Positions 1 through 7,217 of a stretch of 10,253 nucleotides of DNA are shown here, piece by piece; within the stretch, counting starts at the first letter, position 1; each line of letters starts with the position of its first letter. The translations under genes were made by a program, and so were the position numbers. The DNA lies in contig CALKAL010000113.1 in the NCBI GenBank assembly GCA_937983065.1, forward strand, positions 1 to 10,253, written 5' to 3'. The DNA is from an uncultured Bacillaceae bacterium. Its GTDB lineage: Bacteria; Bacillota; Bacilli; Bacillales; Alkalibacillaceae. The notes under the pieces were generated by a model, which did no database searches, had not been told where the DNA came from, and worked only from the letters and a program-made list of their open reading frames with translations.

Positions 1-795
1 TTCATTAAGAAAAGCTGTCGTATTTTCATCTGCAACGTCATTAATTTTTATGGCGTAACCTTCTTTTGATTCTACAGCCTTCGATTGTTTATTAACGGTT
101 AGCTTTATTTCACCGTAATAAAAACCGTGCTTTCCTACAGCTGTAATTAAACAATCATTAACGAGGTGTCCTTGTTCATACAAATGGTGCGTATGACCAC
201 CGATAATAACGTCTACAGGATACTTTTTTGCGATTTCTTCTTCAACATATGCACCTAAATGGGACATGACGACGATCACATCACATTTTTTCCGCATGAT
301 TGGAATAAAATAGTCGAGCACTTCAAACGGGTCTTCAGTCGTCCAACCAATTTTTTCATAAAACGCTTGAAACGGTACAGTCAGACCAATCACACCGATT
401 GTCGTATTTTCAGGTGTCGTAAAAACATGATACGGCTTCAACCAGCTTGGCTTCGGGTCGTTTATCGGTGAAATATTCGCACAGACGACATCGAAGGCTA
501 CATCATCATATAAATGGTAAAGCTCCTCACTCGGTAGCGTAATTCCTTCATTATTTCCAAGGGTTACAGCATCATAATTCGCATAATCAAGTAATTGCTG
601 GTTGCTGTTACCGAGGGATGCATCAGTAATCGGATGGGAACGGTCTAAATGATCGCCATTATCTAAAAGTAAATAAAACTCCTCATTTTCTTTACGCTTA
701 GAAATTTTCGCATTTATGTCATTCATCAATTTCGGCCAATTTTCAAAATAACTATGTAAATCACTCGTAAAATAAATGTAGATGGATTCTTCCAT
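1..795 (-). CDS. yunD: YunD-like metallophosphoesterase / 5'-nucleotidase family protein, N-terminal part (cut by window edge)
   Basis: The reading frame stays open for 265 codons down to base 1, so the stop codon and the C-terminal 5'-nucleotidase domain lie outside the window; Bacillus YunD proteins are about 460 residues long. The visible part is a calcineurin-type metallophosphoesterase domain with all metal-binding blocks: SDLHS at residues 11-15, NGDHLDRSHP at 46-55, GNNEG at 80-84, SHLG at 178-181 and GGHTHH at 199-204. GNNEG instead of GNHE is typical of the YunD branch. No signal peptide is seen, so it is probably cytoplasmic; the family hydrolyses phosphate esters such as nucleotides, but the substrate here is not known. 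Two ATGs are possible, at 801 and 795. The AAAAGGGG ribosome site ends at 803, one base from the first and seven from the second, so I chose 795. It begins 18 bases after the yunE stop and is probably cotranscribed with it. Confidence 0.9.
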   Translation of the reverse strand, partial: MEESIYIYFTSDLHSYFENWPKLMNDINAKISKRKENEEFYLLLDNGDHLDRSHPITDASLGNSNQQLLDYANYDAVTLGNNEGITLPSEELYHLYDDVAFDVVCANISPINDPKPSWLKPYHVFTTPENTTIGVIGLTVPFQAFYEKIGWTTEDPFEVLDYFIPIMRKKCDVIVVMSHLGAYVEEEIAKKYPVDVIIGGHTHHLYEQGHLVNDCLITAVGKHGFYYGEIKLTVNKQSKAVESKEGYAIKINDVADENTTAFLNE

Positions 796-813
796 TTTCA
801 TGCCCCTTTTAAG

Positions 814-1638
814 TTAAAAAATAAGATTGAATCCCATAAATAACATGACAAGTCGTAAAATCCATTCGATAATATTCCCTTGAAGCTTTTGGTTCAGCTT
901 AGCCCCTAATATACCACCAATCCAAGCACCAGGAATACTTGCTAAAGCATAAAGCCAAACGACATTTCCCGCAATGATATGGGCGCTTGATGAGGCTAAG
1001 CTTGAGAAAAATATCATAAACATCGATGTCGGAGCAGCAATATGAACAGGAAAACCGAACAATAAAATCATCGCAGTGACCATTAACGAGCCACCACCAA
1101 TACCGAATAATCCTGATAACATCCCGACGATAAAAGCAATCATAATACCAAGAATGACGGAATAGGAATAGGTAATTTCTTTGTTATATAAAAATATCGT
1201 ACGGTGAACATAAAACTTTTTTTGCTTACGATTACCCGCTAACGTTATATTTTGAACTTTATCTTTTATAATAAGAAGTATTGATAAAATAATAACTAAT
1301 ATACCGAAATAAAGCTCAAACGTCCCTGTATGAAAATATTTGTTTAACCAAACACCCGTTAAAGCACCAGGTATACTTCCAATAAGAAAAATAAAACCAC
1401 TTTTCACATCGACCCGTTTTCCTTTTAAATACGTTAACGTCGAGGAAAGCCCTGTAAAAATCATTAATAGTAGAGACATCGCAACGACTGATTGTGGATT
1501 CACCCACGAAAACGCATCATAATAATTCGAGAGGAAAAGTAAAACTGGAACGAAAATTAACCCGCCGCCTAAACCGACGAGACTTCCAAACATTGAACTA
1601 GCTACCCCGATGATAAACATTGTAAAAAATATGAGCAA
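814..1638 (-). CDS. yunE: TauE/SafE (TSUP) family membrane permease, YunE-like
   Basis: This is a 274-residue, very hydrophobic integral membrane protein with about eight predicted membrane segments. It shows the internal duplication of the TSUP family: GLGGG at 22-26 and PGALTGVW at 90-97 in the first half are echoed by GIGGG at 179-183 and PGAWIGG at 236-242 in the second. The halves are joined by a basic hydrophilic loop around residues 126-155. Relatives export or import sulfite, sulfoacetate, taurine or other sulfur-containing or organic anions; the substrate here cannot be read from sequence. The start is TTG at 1638, nine bases after AGGGAG at 1653-1648; the next in-frame ATG (1620) has no ribosome site. 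No strong promoter is visible: TTGATT (about 1686) followed 15 bases later by TATACA is a poor candidate. The hairpin at 1713-1741 separates it from the hydrolase gene upstream. It is followed closely by yunD. Confidence 0.9.
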   Translation of the reverse strand: MLIFFTMFIIGVASSMFGSLVGLGGGLIFVPVLLFLSNYYDAFSWVNPQSVVAMSLLLMIFTGLSSTLTYLKGKRVDVKSGFIFLIGSIPGALTGVWLNKYFHTGTFELYFGILVIILSILLIIKDKVQNITLAGNRKQKKFYVHRTIFLYNKEITYSYSVILGIMIAFIVGMLSGLFGIGGGSLMVTAMILLFGFPVHIAAPTSMFMIFFSSLASSSAHIIAGNVVWLYALASIPGAWIGGILGAKLNQKLQGNIIEWILRLVMLFMGFNLIF

Positions 1639-1712
1639 TGATCTCGTCTCCCTATGTTATGTATAAATAATAGTATTACAAATCAAGTATACATGATAAG
1701 ACGAACAATTTA

Positions 1713-1741
1713 AAAAGCTGCCTTTCTATTGGACAGCTTTT
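1713..1741 (-). terminator. Rho-independent terminator after the metallo-hydrolase gene
   Basis: An 8-bp stem, AAAAGCTG (1713-1720) with CAGCTTTT (1734-1741), can be lengthened by two G-C pairs past one bulged base. On the minus strand it is followed by a short T run, TTTTTAAATT. It lies nine bases past the stop codon of the hydrolase gene and ends that single-gene transcript before yunE. Confidence 0.8.
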
Positions 1742-1749
1742 CGTTGACA

Positions 1750-2559
1750 TCATCTGTTATTCGGATTATTTTCACTAGTTTTTTTAATAATTTCTTTAAT
1801 AAAATGCTCAGGAGAACTCTCCCCAAAGGATATCCGCTCCAGCACATGTTTTCTCGGAAATAATTCCTTCCTTATTTCCTTAATCGATTTTCCTTCTGTA
1901 AATAAGTTCGTCACATCGCGTTCTAACTGTGTCAAATAGTGAAGCTTTCTCTCAAGTAAATGTTTTGATTGGTGAATACCACTATGTTGACAAATGATCA
2001 GATCAATATCGTAGGATAACATTTTCTTTAACGAATCAACTTGCTCGTAAAAAGATTCGAATTTGTAAAAGCTTTTCGGGTGAGTTTGTACGAATAAATC
2101 GCCAGTAAACATCCATTTCTTATCGCGTAAATAAAGGGAAACGTGATCATCTGAATGACCTGGCGTATGAATGACCTCCCATTGATAATGCTTACTCTCA
2201 AAAATATTTGCTAACGGTTTGGCGGAAAAAGCTTCTCGCTTTCGCCAAAACACTCGGCGATATAACGGTAATTTTGACTTCTTAGTAATTTCACCTAACC
2301 CAGTCTCATGAATCCATAGCTGTTTCCCCATCTGTTGTAATTCATAGCCGATACCAACGTGATCCTCATGAGAGTGAGTAAAAATAACATCGGTAAAAGA
2401 TTGTTTTTCTAAATAAGGTAGCGTTATTTCCTTTAAATAATTCGGCCCGCTGTCAATTAAAACACCATCAAATATGTAAAGATACACATGCATCTTAATT
2501 TTATTTAAAGACCGTGTTAATTTAATGCACGTTAAATCATCATATACCTCCACTTCCAT
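1750..2559 (-). CDS. MBL-fold metallo-hydrolase
   Basis: A 269-residue soluble protein of the metallo-beta-lactamase superfamily. The zinc-binding set is complete: HSHEDH at 62-67, the HTPGH histidine block at 131-135, aspartate 154 in TGDLF, and histidine 192 in CQHSG. Residues 200-260 form a charged, mostly helical tail resembling the small C-terminal domain found in hydrolases of the LACTB2/glyoxalase-II-like branch. The reaction and substrate are unknown: thioesters, lactones and nucleic acids are all cleaved by relatives. No signal peptide is present, so it is cytoplasmic. The ATG at 2559 follows GAGGTG with four bases between. It is transcribed alone, with a consensus promoter at 2634-2606, a palindrome between promoter and start that suggests control by a repressor, and a terminator at 1713-1741. 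It does not share a transcript with suf, so it should not be assumed to act in cluster assembly. Confidence 0.9.
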   Translation of the reverse strand: MEVEVYDDLTCIKLTRSLNKIKMHVYLYIFDGVLIDSGPNYLKEITLPYLEKQSFTDVIFTHSHEDHVGIGYELQQMGKQLWIHETGLGEITKKSKLPLYRRVFWRKREAFSAKPLANIFESKHYQWEVIHTPGHSDDHVSLYLRDKKWMFTGDLFVQTHPKSFYKFESFYEQVDSLKKMLSYDIDLIICQHSGIHQSKHLLERKLHYLTQLERDVTNLFTEGKSIKEIRKELFPRKHVLERISFGESSPEHFIKEIIKKTSENNPNNR

Positions 2560-2577
2560 AAAAACACCTCACATTTA

Positions 2578-2595
2578 TGAATGAGCATTCAGTCA
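2578..2595 (-). promoter_or_regulatory. Operator-like palindrome before the metallo-hydrolase gene
   Basis: TGAATG-AG-CATTCA (2578-2591) is a perfect 6+2+6 inverted repeat. It sits about 9 to 22 bases after the predicted transcription start and just before the ribosome site, a typical repressor road-block position. Read over 18 bases on the plus strand it matches, from memory, 14 positions of the FadR (TetR family) fatty-acid degradation operator of Bacillus, TGAATGAATACTCATTCA. The palindrome is seen; the regulator is inferred. Confidence 0.5.
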
Positions 2596-2605
2596 ATTAC
2601 ATTTA

Positions 2606-2634
2606 ATTATATACGTAAAAGGATTAGTAAACAA
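2606..2634 (-). promoter_or_regulatory. Sigma-A promoter of the metallo-hydrolase gene
   Basis: On the minus strand TTGTTT (2634-2629) is followed after exactly 17 bases by a perfect TATAAT (2611-2606). Transcription would start near 2599, giving a leader of about 40 bases before the ATG at 2559. This is the best-matching vegetative promoter in the window. Confidence 0.75.
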
Positions 2635-2671
2635 TGAGAATGCTGCGGATTTGTAGCTCGGGTTTTGTGAA

Positions 2672-2699
2672 ATAGAGGTTTCCGTATAGAGGTTTCCGT
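2672..2699. repeat. Perfect 14-bp tandem duplication
   Basis: ATAGAGGTTTCCGT occurs twice head to tail (2672-2685 and 2686-2699) with no mismatch. It lies between the suf terminator and the promoter of the hydrolase gene. It looks like a recent replication-slippage duplication; no function is evident. Confidence 0.9.
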
Positions 2700-2771
2700 T
2701 GAATGTATTAATTGTGAAATTAAACATGGCACAAATGTGGCACGAAACAAATTATCAGAACTATAAAAAAT

Positions 2772-2800
2772 CTCAACCCCTTGTGTATCAAGGGGTTGAG
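2772..2800 (-). terminator. Rho-independent terminator of the suf operon
   Basis: CTCAACCCCTTG (2772-2783) pairs over 12 perfect bases with CAAGGGGTTGAG (2789-2800) around a five-base loop. On the minus strand it is followed by ATTTTTT (2771-2765). It lies six bases after the sufB stop codon. It is strong and unidirectional, so suf transcripts should not run into the hydrolase gene. Confidence 0.95.
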
Positions 2801-2805
2801 TCTTA

Positions 2806-4203
2806 TTAACCGATTGAACCTTCCATTTCATACTTGATTAATCTGTTCATTTCAACAGCGTATTCCATTGGTAGTTCTTTCGTAAATGGTTCGATAAAGC
2901 CCATAACGATCATTTCTGTTGCTTCTTCCTCAGAAAGTCCGCGACTCATGAGGTAGAAGAGTTGTTCTTCAGATACTTTTGAAACTCTTGCTTCGTGTTC
3001 TAACGAAATATTTTCGTTTAGAACTTCGTTGTACGGAATTGTATCTGAGAATGATTGATCGTCTAAAATAATCGTGTCACACTCAATATTTGAACGGGCA
3101 CCATCTGCATTTTTACCGAAGTGGACAAGTCCGCGGTAAGTTACTTTTCCGCCTTGTCTTGAAATTGATTTTGAGATAATCGTTGATGATGTATTCGGTG
3201 CTAAATGATGCATTTTCGTTCCTGTATCTTGTACTTGCCCTTTACCAGCGAAAGCGATGGAAAGTGTCATACCTTTCGCACCTTCACCTCTTAGTAAAAC
3301 AGCAGGATACTTCATCGTTAATTTAGAACCGATGTTACCGTCAACCCATTCCATCGTTGCGTTTTCATCAGCTGTCGCACGTTTTGTAACGAGGTTGTAA
3401 ACGTTATTCGCCCAGTTTTGAACTGTTGTATAACGGCAGTAAGCATCTTTCTTAACGAAAATTTCAACAACCGCACTGTGTAATGAATTCGTCGTATAAA
3501 TTGGTGCAGTACACCCTTCAACATAATGAATGGATGCGCCCTCGTCGACGATAATTAACGTTCTTTCAAACTGTCCCATATTTTCAGAGTTAATACGGAA
3601 GTAAGCTTGAAGTGGTGTTTCAACCTTCGTATTTTTCGGAACATAGATGAATGAACCACCAGACCAAACCGCTGAGTTAAGCGCTGAAAACTTGTTATCA
3701 GACGGTGGTACTAATTTTCCGAAGTACTCTTTAAAGTATTCTTCATGTTCTTTAAGAGCAGAATCCGTGTCTTTAAAAATAACACCCATTTCTTCTAACT
3801 CTTTTTCCATGTTGTGATAAACAACTTCTGATTCATATTGAGCAGAAACTCCTGCTAAATATTTTTGCTCTGCCTCAGGAATTCCTAAACGATCAAACGT
3901 CCGTTTAATCTCTTCAGGTACTTCATCCCATGAACGCTCAGAACGTTCAGATGGTTTAACGTAATATGTGATTTCATCAAAGTCTAGCTCTGATAAATCA
4001 CCACCCCATTGTGGCATCGGCTTGCTATAAAATACTTCTAGTGATTTTAATCTGAAGTCTAACATCCATTCTGGTTCTTCCTTAATACGGGAAATTTCAC
4101 GGACTACTTTTTCAGTTAAGCCTCGCTCCGTACGAAAAACCGATACGTCTCTATCTTTAAACCCATATCTGTAATCGCCTATTTCTGGTGCTTTCTTAGC
4201 CAT
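2806..4203 (-). CDS. sufB: Fe-S cluster scaffold protein SufB
   Basis: SufB is the core of the SufBC2D scaffold, on which iron and persulfide sulfur are built into a cluster in the cytoplasm. At 465 residues it has the usual Firmicutes length. The beta-helix core and the C-terminal block are well conserved: cysteine 375 in NIECD corresponds to the sulfur-accepting cysteine known from E. coli SufB, and HE at 403-404 in LEHEARVSK corresponds to the cluster-ligand region at the SufD interface. The end, LFYLMSRGLSEEEA, is the SufC-binding helix region shared with SufD. The N-terminal cysteine cluster of some proteobacterial SufB proteins is absent, as is normal here. The ATG at 4203 follows AGGAGGG closely, and the gene starts 19 bases after the sufU stop. 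It is the last gene of the suf operon, with a strong terminator right behind it. Confidence 0.97.
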   Translation of the reverse strand: MAKKAPEIGDYRYGFKDRDVSVFRTERGLTEKVVREISRIKEEPEWMLDFRLKSLEVFYSKPMPQWGGDLSELDFDEITYYVKPSERSERSWDEVPEEIKRTFDRLGIPEAEQKYLAGVSAQYESEVVYHNMEKELEEMGVIFKDTDSALKEHEEYFKEYFGKLVPPSDNKFSALNSAVWSGGSFIYVPKNTKVETPLQAYFRINSENMGQFERTLIIVDEGASIHYVEGCTAPIYTTNSLHSAVVEIFVKKDAYCRYTTVQNWANNVYNLVTKRATADENATMEWVDGNIGSKLTMKYPAVLLRGEGAKGMTLSIAFAGKGQVQDTGTKMHHLAPNTSSTIISKSISRQGGKVTYRGLVHFGKNADGARSNIECDTIILDDQSFSDTIPYNEVLNENISLEHEARVSKVSEEQLFYLMSRGLSEEEATEMIVMGFIEPFTKELPMEYAVEMNRLIKYEMEGSIG

Positions 4204-4222
4204 TTATTACCCTCCTTTAATA

Positions 4223-4678
4223 TTATGGTGTATTGTTCCCTACTCGGACGCCTTGTTCCATCGCTTTCCAAGCAAGAGTTGCACATTTAATACGTGCAGG
4301 GAACTTAGATACACCTTGTAAGGCTATAATATCGCCTATTTCTTCCAAATCGATATGACTTTCATCGATATCTTTCCCGAGCATCATTTCGGAAAAAAAT
4401 TGCGACAGTGCTAATGCTTCTTCGACCGTTTTGCCTTTAACAGCTTGGGTCATCATCGAAGCAGAAGCCATACTAATTGAGCAACCTTCACCTTCAAATT
4501 TTGCATCCTGTACGATATTATTATCTAGCCTCATTTGAAGATCAATCCGGTCTCCACATGTCGGGTTATTTAATTCGACGGTAATATGATCTCCGTCTAG
4601 CTTCCCGCGATTTCTCGGGCTCTTATAATGATCCATTATAACTTGGCGGTAAAGTGTGTCTAAATTGTCAAAAGACAT
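4223..4678 (-). CDS. sufU: Zinc-dependent sulfurtransferase SufU
   Basis: SufU accepts the persulfide sulfur from SufS and carries it to SufBCD. The protein has 151 residues (Bacillus SufU is 147). The zinc ligands are intact: C41 and D43 in PTCGD, C66 in GEGC and C132 in IKCA, with the conserved DHYKSPRN opening at 16-23. The frame is open further upstream to an ATG at 4741, but that extension lies inside sufS and does not resemble the family. The ATG at 4678 gives the standard MSF-NLDTLYRQ start and is preceded by AAAGGAG ten bases away. The gene overlaps the end of sufS by 11 bases (4668-4678), which implies translational coupling and matched amounts of the two partners. The first of two cysteine ligands sits in the mobile zinc site used in the ligand swap with SufS. 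Confidence 0.97.
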   Translation of the reverse strand: MSFDNLDTLYRQVIMDHYKSPRNRGKLDGDHITVELNNPTCGDRIDLQMRLDNNIVQDAKFEGEGCSISMASASMMTQAVKGKTVEEALALSQFFSEMMLGKDIDESHIDLEEIGDIIALQGVSKFPARIKCATLAWKAMEQGVRVGNNTP

Positions 4679-5888
4679 TACTGAAATACTCCTTTGTTTT
4701 CTGTAAACCAGCGACGAACTGATCAACGTCCTTCTTATCATTATACAGATAAAAGCTCGCTCTTGCAGTTGCGGTGACTTGTAATTCTTTCATTAACACT
4801 TGTGCGCAATGGTGACCTGCACGAACAGCTATACCTAAAGCGTCTAATGCCGTCGCTACATCATGCGGGTGGCAGCCTTCTAAATTAAATGTTACAAGGC
4901 CAGCCCGTTCTTTCGGTCCGTATATCGTCACGCCGTCAATCGTTTGCATTTGTTCCATCGCATACTGCACGAGCTCTTCCTCATGTTTTTCAACTTGCTC
5001 CATTCCAACCTCTTGCAAAAATTCAATCGCTTTTTTCAAGCCAATTGCCCCTGCAATGATTGGAGTTCCGCCTTCAAATTTCCACGGAAGCTCTTTCCAC
5101 GTCGATTCGTAAAGATTAACGAAATCGATCATTTCCCCACCGAATTCAACGGGTTCCATCTCTTCTAATAGTGCTTCCTTACCGTATAAGACACCAATCC
5201 CCGTCGGACCACACATTTTATGAGCTGAATATGCATAAAAGTCGACATCTAAATCTTGAACATCAATTTTTAAATGGGGAGCTGCTTGAGCACCATCGAC
5301 AGCAATAACGGCACCATGATCATGGGCAATTTTCGCGATTTCTTTAATCGGGTTAATCGTCCCTAAAACATTGGATACGTGAGTTATCGCAACAATTTTC
5401 GTTTTGTTCGTAATTGTTTCTTTTATATCTTCCATCGACAGCGTACCATCTTCTTGCATAGGAATATATTTCAATGTGGCACCCGTTGATTTAGCAACCT
5501 GCTGCCACGGAATAATATTACTATGATGCTCCATCGGGGTAATGACAATTTCATCCCCCTTTGAAACATTTGCCCTGCCGTAGCTATGAGCAACCGTATT
5601 AATTGCCGTCGTCGTTCCTCGAACAAATATCACTTCTTTAATCGAATTGGCATTCATAAATTGTTTAACGGTTTCCCTTGCCCCTTCATACGCTTCCGTC
5701 GCTTTCGTACCAAGCGTATGTACACCACGATGCACATTCGAGTTATACTCAGAATAATATTCAGTCAAAGAATCGATGACTGATTGTGGCTTTTGTGATG
5801 TGGCAGCACTATCTAAATAGACGAGGGGATGCCCGTTCACTTCCTGATTTAAAATCGGAAACTGTTCGCGGATCTTTTCATTTAGCAT
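4668..5888 (-). CDS. sufS: Cysteine desulfurase SufS
   Basis: SufS is a pyridoxal-phosphate enzyme of the group II (NifS-like, aminotransferase class V) desulfurases. It converts cysteine to alanine and keeps the sulfur as a persulfide. The 406 residues carry the cofactor lysine K224 in SAHK, the H-bond block MEHHSN at 119-124, and the catalytic cysteine C361 in RAGHHCA, all at the same numbers as in Bacillus subtilis SufS. H342 in CHPHD, which takes over the zinc when SufU docks, is also present, so the SufS-SufU zinc exchange should work here. The ATG at 5888 shares one base with the sufD stop (TAATG), and GAAGGGA lies about 11 bases upstream. The 3' end overlaps sufU. It is the sulfur entry point of the operon; its PLP-binding and active-site residues show no irregularity. 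Confidence 0.97.
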   Translation of the reverse strand: MLNEKIREQFPILNQEVNGHPLVYLDSAATSQKPQSVIDSLTEYYSEYNSNVHRGVHTLGTKATEAYEGARETVKQFMNANSIKEVIFVRGTTTAINTVAHSYGRANVSKGDEIVITPMEHHSNIIPWQQVAKSTGATLKYIPMQEDGTLSMEDIKETITNKTKIVAITHVSNVLGTINPIKEIAKIAHDHGAVIAVDGAQAAPHLKIDVQDLDVDFYAYSAHKMCGPTGIGVLYGKEALLEEMEPVEFGGEMIDFVNLYESTWKELPWKFEGGTPIIAGAIGLKKAIEFLQEVGMEQVEKHEEELVQYAMEQMQTIDGVTIYGPKERAGLVTFNLEGCHPHDVATALDALGIAVRAGHHCAQVLMKELQVTATARASFYLYNDKKDVDQFVAGLQKTKEYFSNVF

Positions 5889-7195
5889 TAATTAACTTTC
5901 CCTTCGATGACTTCTCTTAACTGTTTTTGTACTGTTTCGATTGGGATTTCACGTACGACTGGATCTAAGAAGCCGTGAATAATTAATCGTTCTGCCTCTT
6001 CTTTAGAAATACCTCGGCTCATTAAATAATAAAGCTGAAGTGGATCAACACGTCCGACTGAAGCGGCGTGGCCCGCCATAACATCATCTTCATCAATTAA
6101 AAGAATTGGGTTGGCATCTCCTCTAGAACCTTGCGAAAGCATTAAAATTCGTGATTCTTGCTCAGCATTTGATTTCGATGCACCGTCTTCAATCTTACCA
6201 ATTCCATTAAAAATTGAAGCAGCACGGTCCTTCATAACCCCGTGTTGTAAAATATACCCTTCAGATCCTTTACCGAAGTGAGTAATTTTTGCTGTAAAGT
6301 TTTGTGATTGCTCACCGCGACCAATGGAAACAGCTTTAGCATGGGATAGTGCATTGTGACCCATTAAAAATGTTTCGTTTTCAGAAAGCGTATTTCCATC
6401 ATTCATCTGTCCTAATGCCCAATCTAAAACGGCATCATTATACGCGACACCACGGCGGTTTACATAGGTCGTTGTTCCTTTAGAAAAGTTATCAACAGCA
6501 CCGTAGGAAATTTTTGCGCCATCTAAAGCAAAAACTTCTGAAACAATATTTGCTACCGACTGATCATCATCATTGTCGGATACGTAGTTTTCCACATACG
6601 TTAAATCACTATGCTCATCCGCAACAATTAAGACGTGGTTAAATAATGCAGCTTCTTTATCCTCTTGCCAAAAAACAACTTGGATTGGCTCTTCTATTTT
6701 TACGTTTTTTGGTACGTATAAAAAGATTCCACTATTTAATAAAGCCGCATGAGTTGCTGTAAATTTATTTTCATCAAGTTTAACAGCATCTTTCATGAAA
6801 TATTTTTTCACTAAATCTTCATGGTTTGAAAGGGCTGTAAATAAATCTTCAAAAATTACCCCTTGATCAGATAATTCTGGAGATAGCTTCGTAAAAGCGA
6901 CCGTGTTATTACGAATAATGATTATATTTTTTGCTGAATCTTTATCTCCTAAAAGGGTACGAATTTTCTCAGGTAGCTCTTCAAAACTTGTAATTGCATC
7001 TCCTGAAACGTCATGTTTGAAATTCGTAAAGTTCCAGTTATTTATTCTCGTTTTTTCAATCTTCGGTAATGGCATACTTTCAGCTATATCATAAGCTTCT
7101 AAGCGAATATCTTGAAACCAATTCGGTTCGTTACGCTTTTTCGAATAATCCGTTATATATTCTTTGTTGTAAGGTAACTTAGTTTCTACTGTCAT
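5888..7195 (-). CDS. sufD: Fe-S cluster assembly protein SufD
   Basis: SufD is a paralogue of SufB and forms the SufBC2D scaffold with it; it is needed for iron entry and for a stable complex. The 435-residue protein has an N-terminal helical part (about 1-140), a central beta-helix (about 150-370) and the C-terminal SufC-contact helices. The signature region ESRILMLSQGSRGDANP through DEDDVMAGHAASVGRVDP is fully conserved; H376 corresponds to the histidine at the SufB-SufD interface thought to hold the nascent cluster. The whole protein contains no cysteine, so cluster sulfur and cysteine ligands must come from SufB. The ATG at 7195 is seven bases after AGGAGG and 22 bases behind the sufC stop. 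It ends in TAATG, overlapping the first base of sufS. Confidence 0.97.
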   Translation of the reverse strand: MTVETKLPYNKEYITDYSKKRNEPNWFQDIRLEAYDIAESMPLPKIEKTRINNWNFTNFKHDVSGDAITSFEELPEKIRTLLGDKDSAKNIIIIRNNTVAFTKLSPELSDQGVIFEDLFTALSNHEDLVKKYFMKDAVKLDENKFTATHAALLNSGIFLYVPKNVKIEEPIQVVFWQEDKEAALFNHVLIVADEHSDLTYVENYVSDNDDDQSVANIVSEVFALDGAKISYGAVDNFSKGTTTYVNRRGVAYNDAVLDWALGQMNDGNTLSENETFLMGHNALSHAKAVSIGRGEQSQNFTAKITHFGKGSEGYILQHGVMKDRAASIFNGIGKIEDGASKSNAEQESRILMLSQGSRGDANPILLIDEDDVMAGHAASVGRVDPLQLYYLMSRGISKEEAERLIIHGFLDPVVREIPIETVQKQLREVIEGKVN

Positions 7196-7217
7196 TCTTT
7201 ACCCTCCTATCTCGTTA

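Noticed and set aside
259..471. A 70-codon plus-strand open frame at the left end.
   Set aside because: It is antisense to yunD, whose metallophosphoesterase motifs run unbroken through the same bases.
1642..1712. Promoter for yunE.
   Set aside because: TTGATT with TATACA has a 15-base spacer and other pairings match poorly, so I could not place a promoter with confidence, although one is expected after the terminator at 1713-1741.
2727..2742. TGGCAC-N5-TGGCA on the plus strand resembles a sigma-54 -24/-12 promoter.
   Set aside because: It has a mismatch in the -12 element and would drive transcription antisense into the end of sufB, with no gene and no activator site nearby. It is most likely a chance match from a short TGGCAC repeat.
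2607..2831. A 74-codon open frame on the minus strand starting inside the end of sufB.
   Set aside because: It begins in another frame of sufB and runs straight through the strong suf terminator and the hydrolase promoter; it resembles no protein family I know and has no ribosome site of its own.
4679..4741. A 21-residue N-terminal extension of SufU.
   Set aside because: These codons lie inside the end of sufS, do not resemble SufU, and a proper ribosome site stands before the ATG at 4678.
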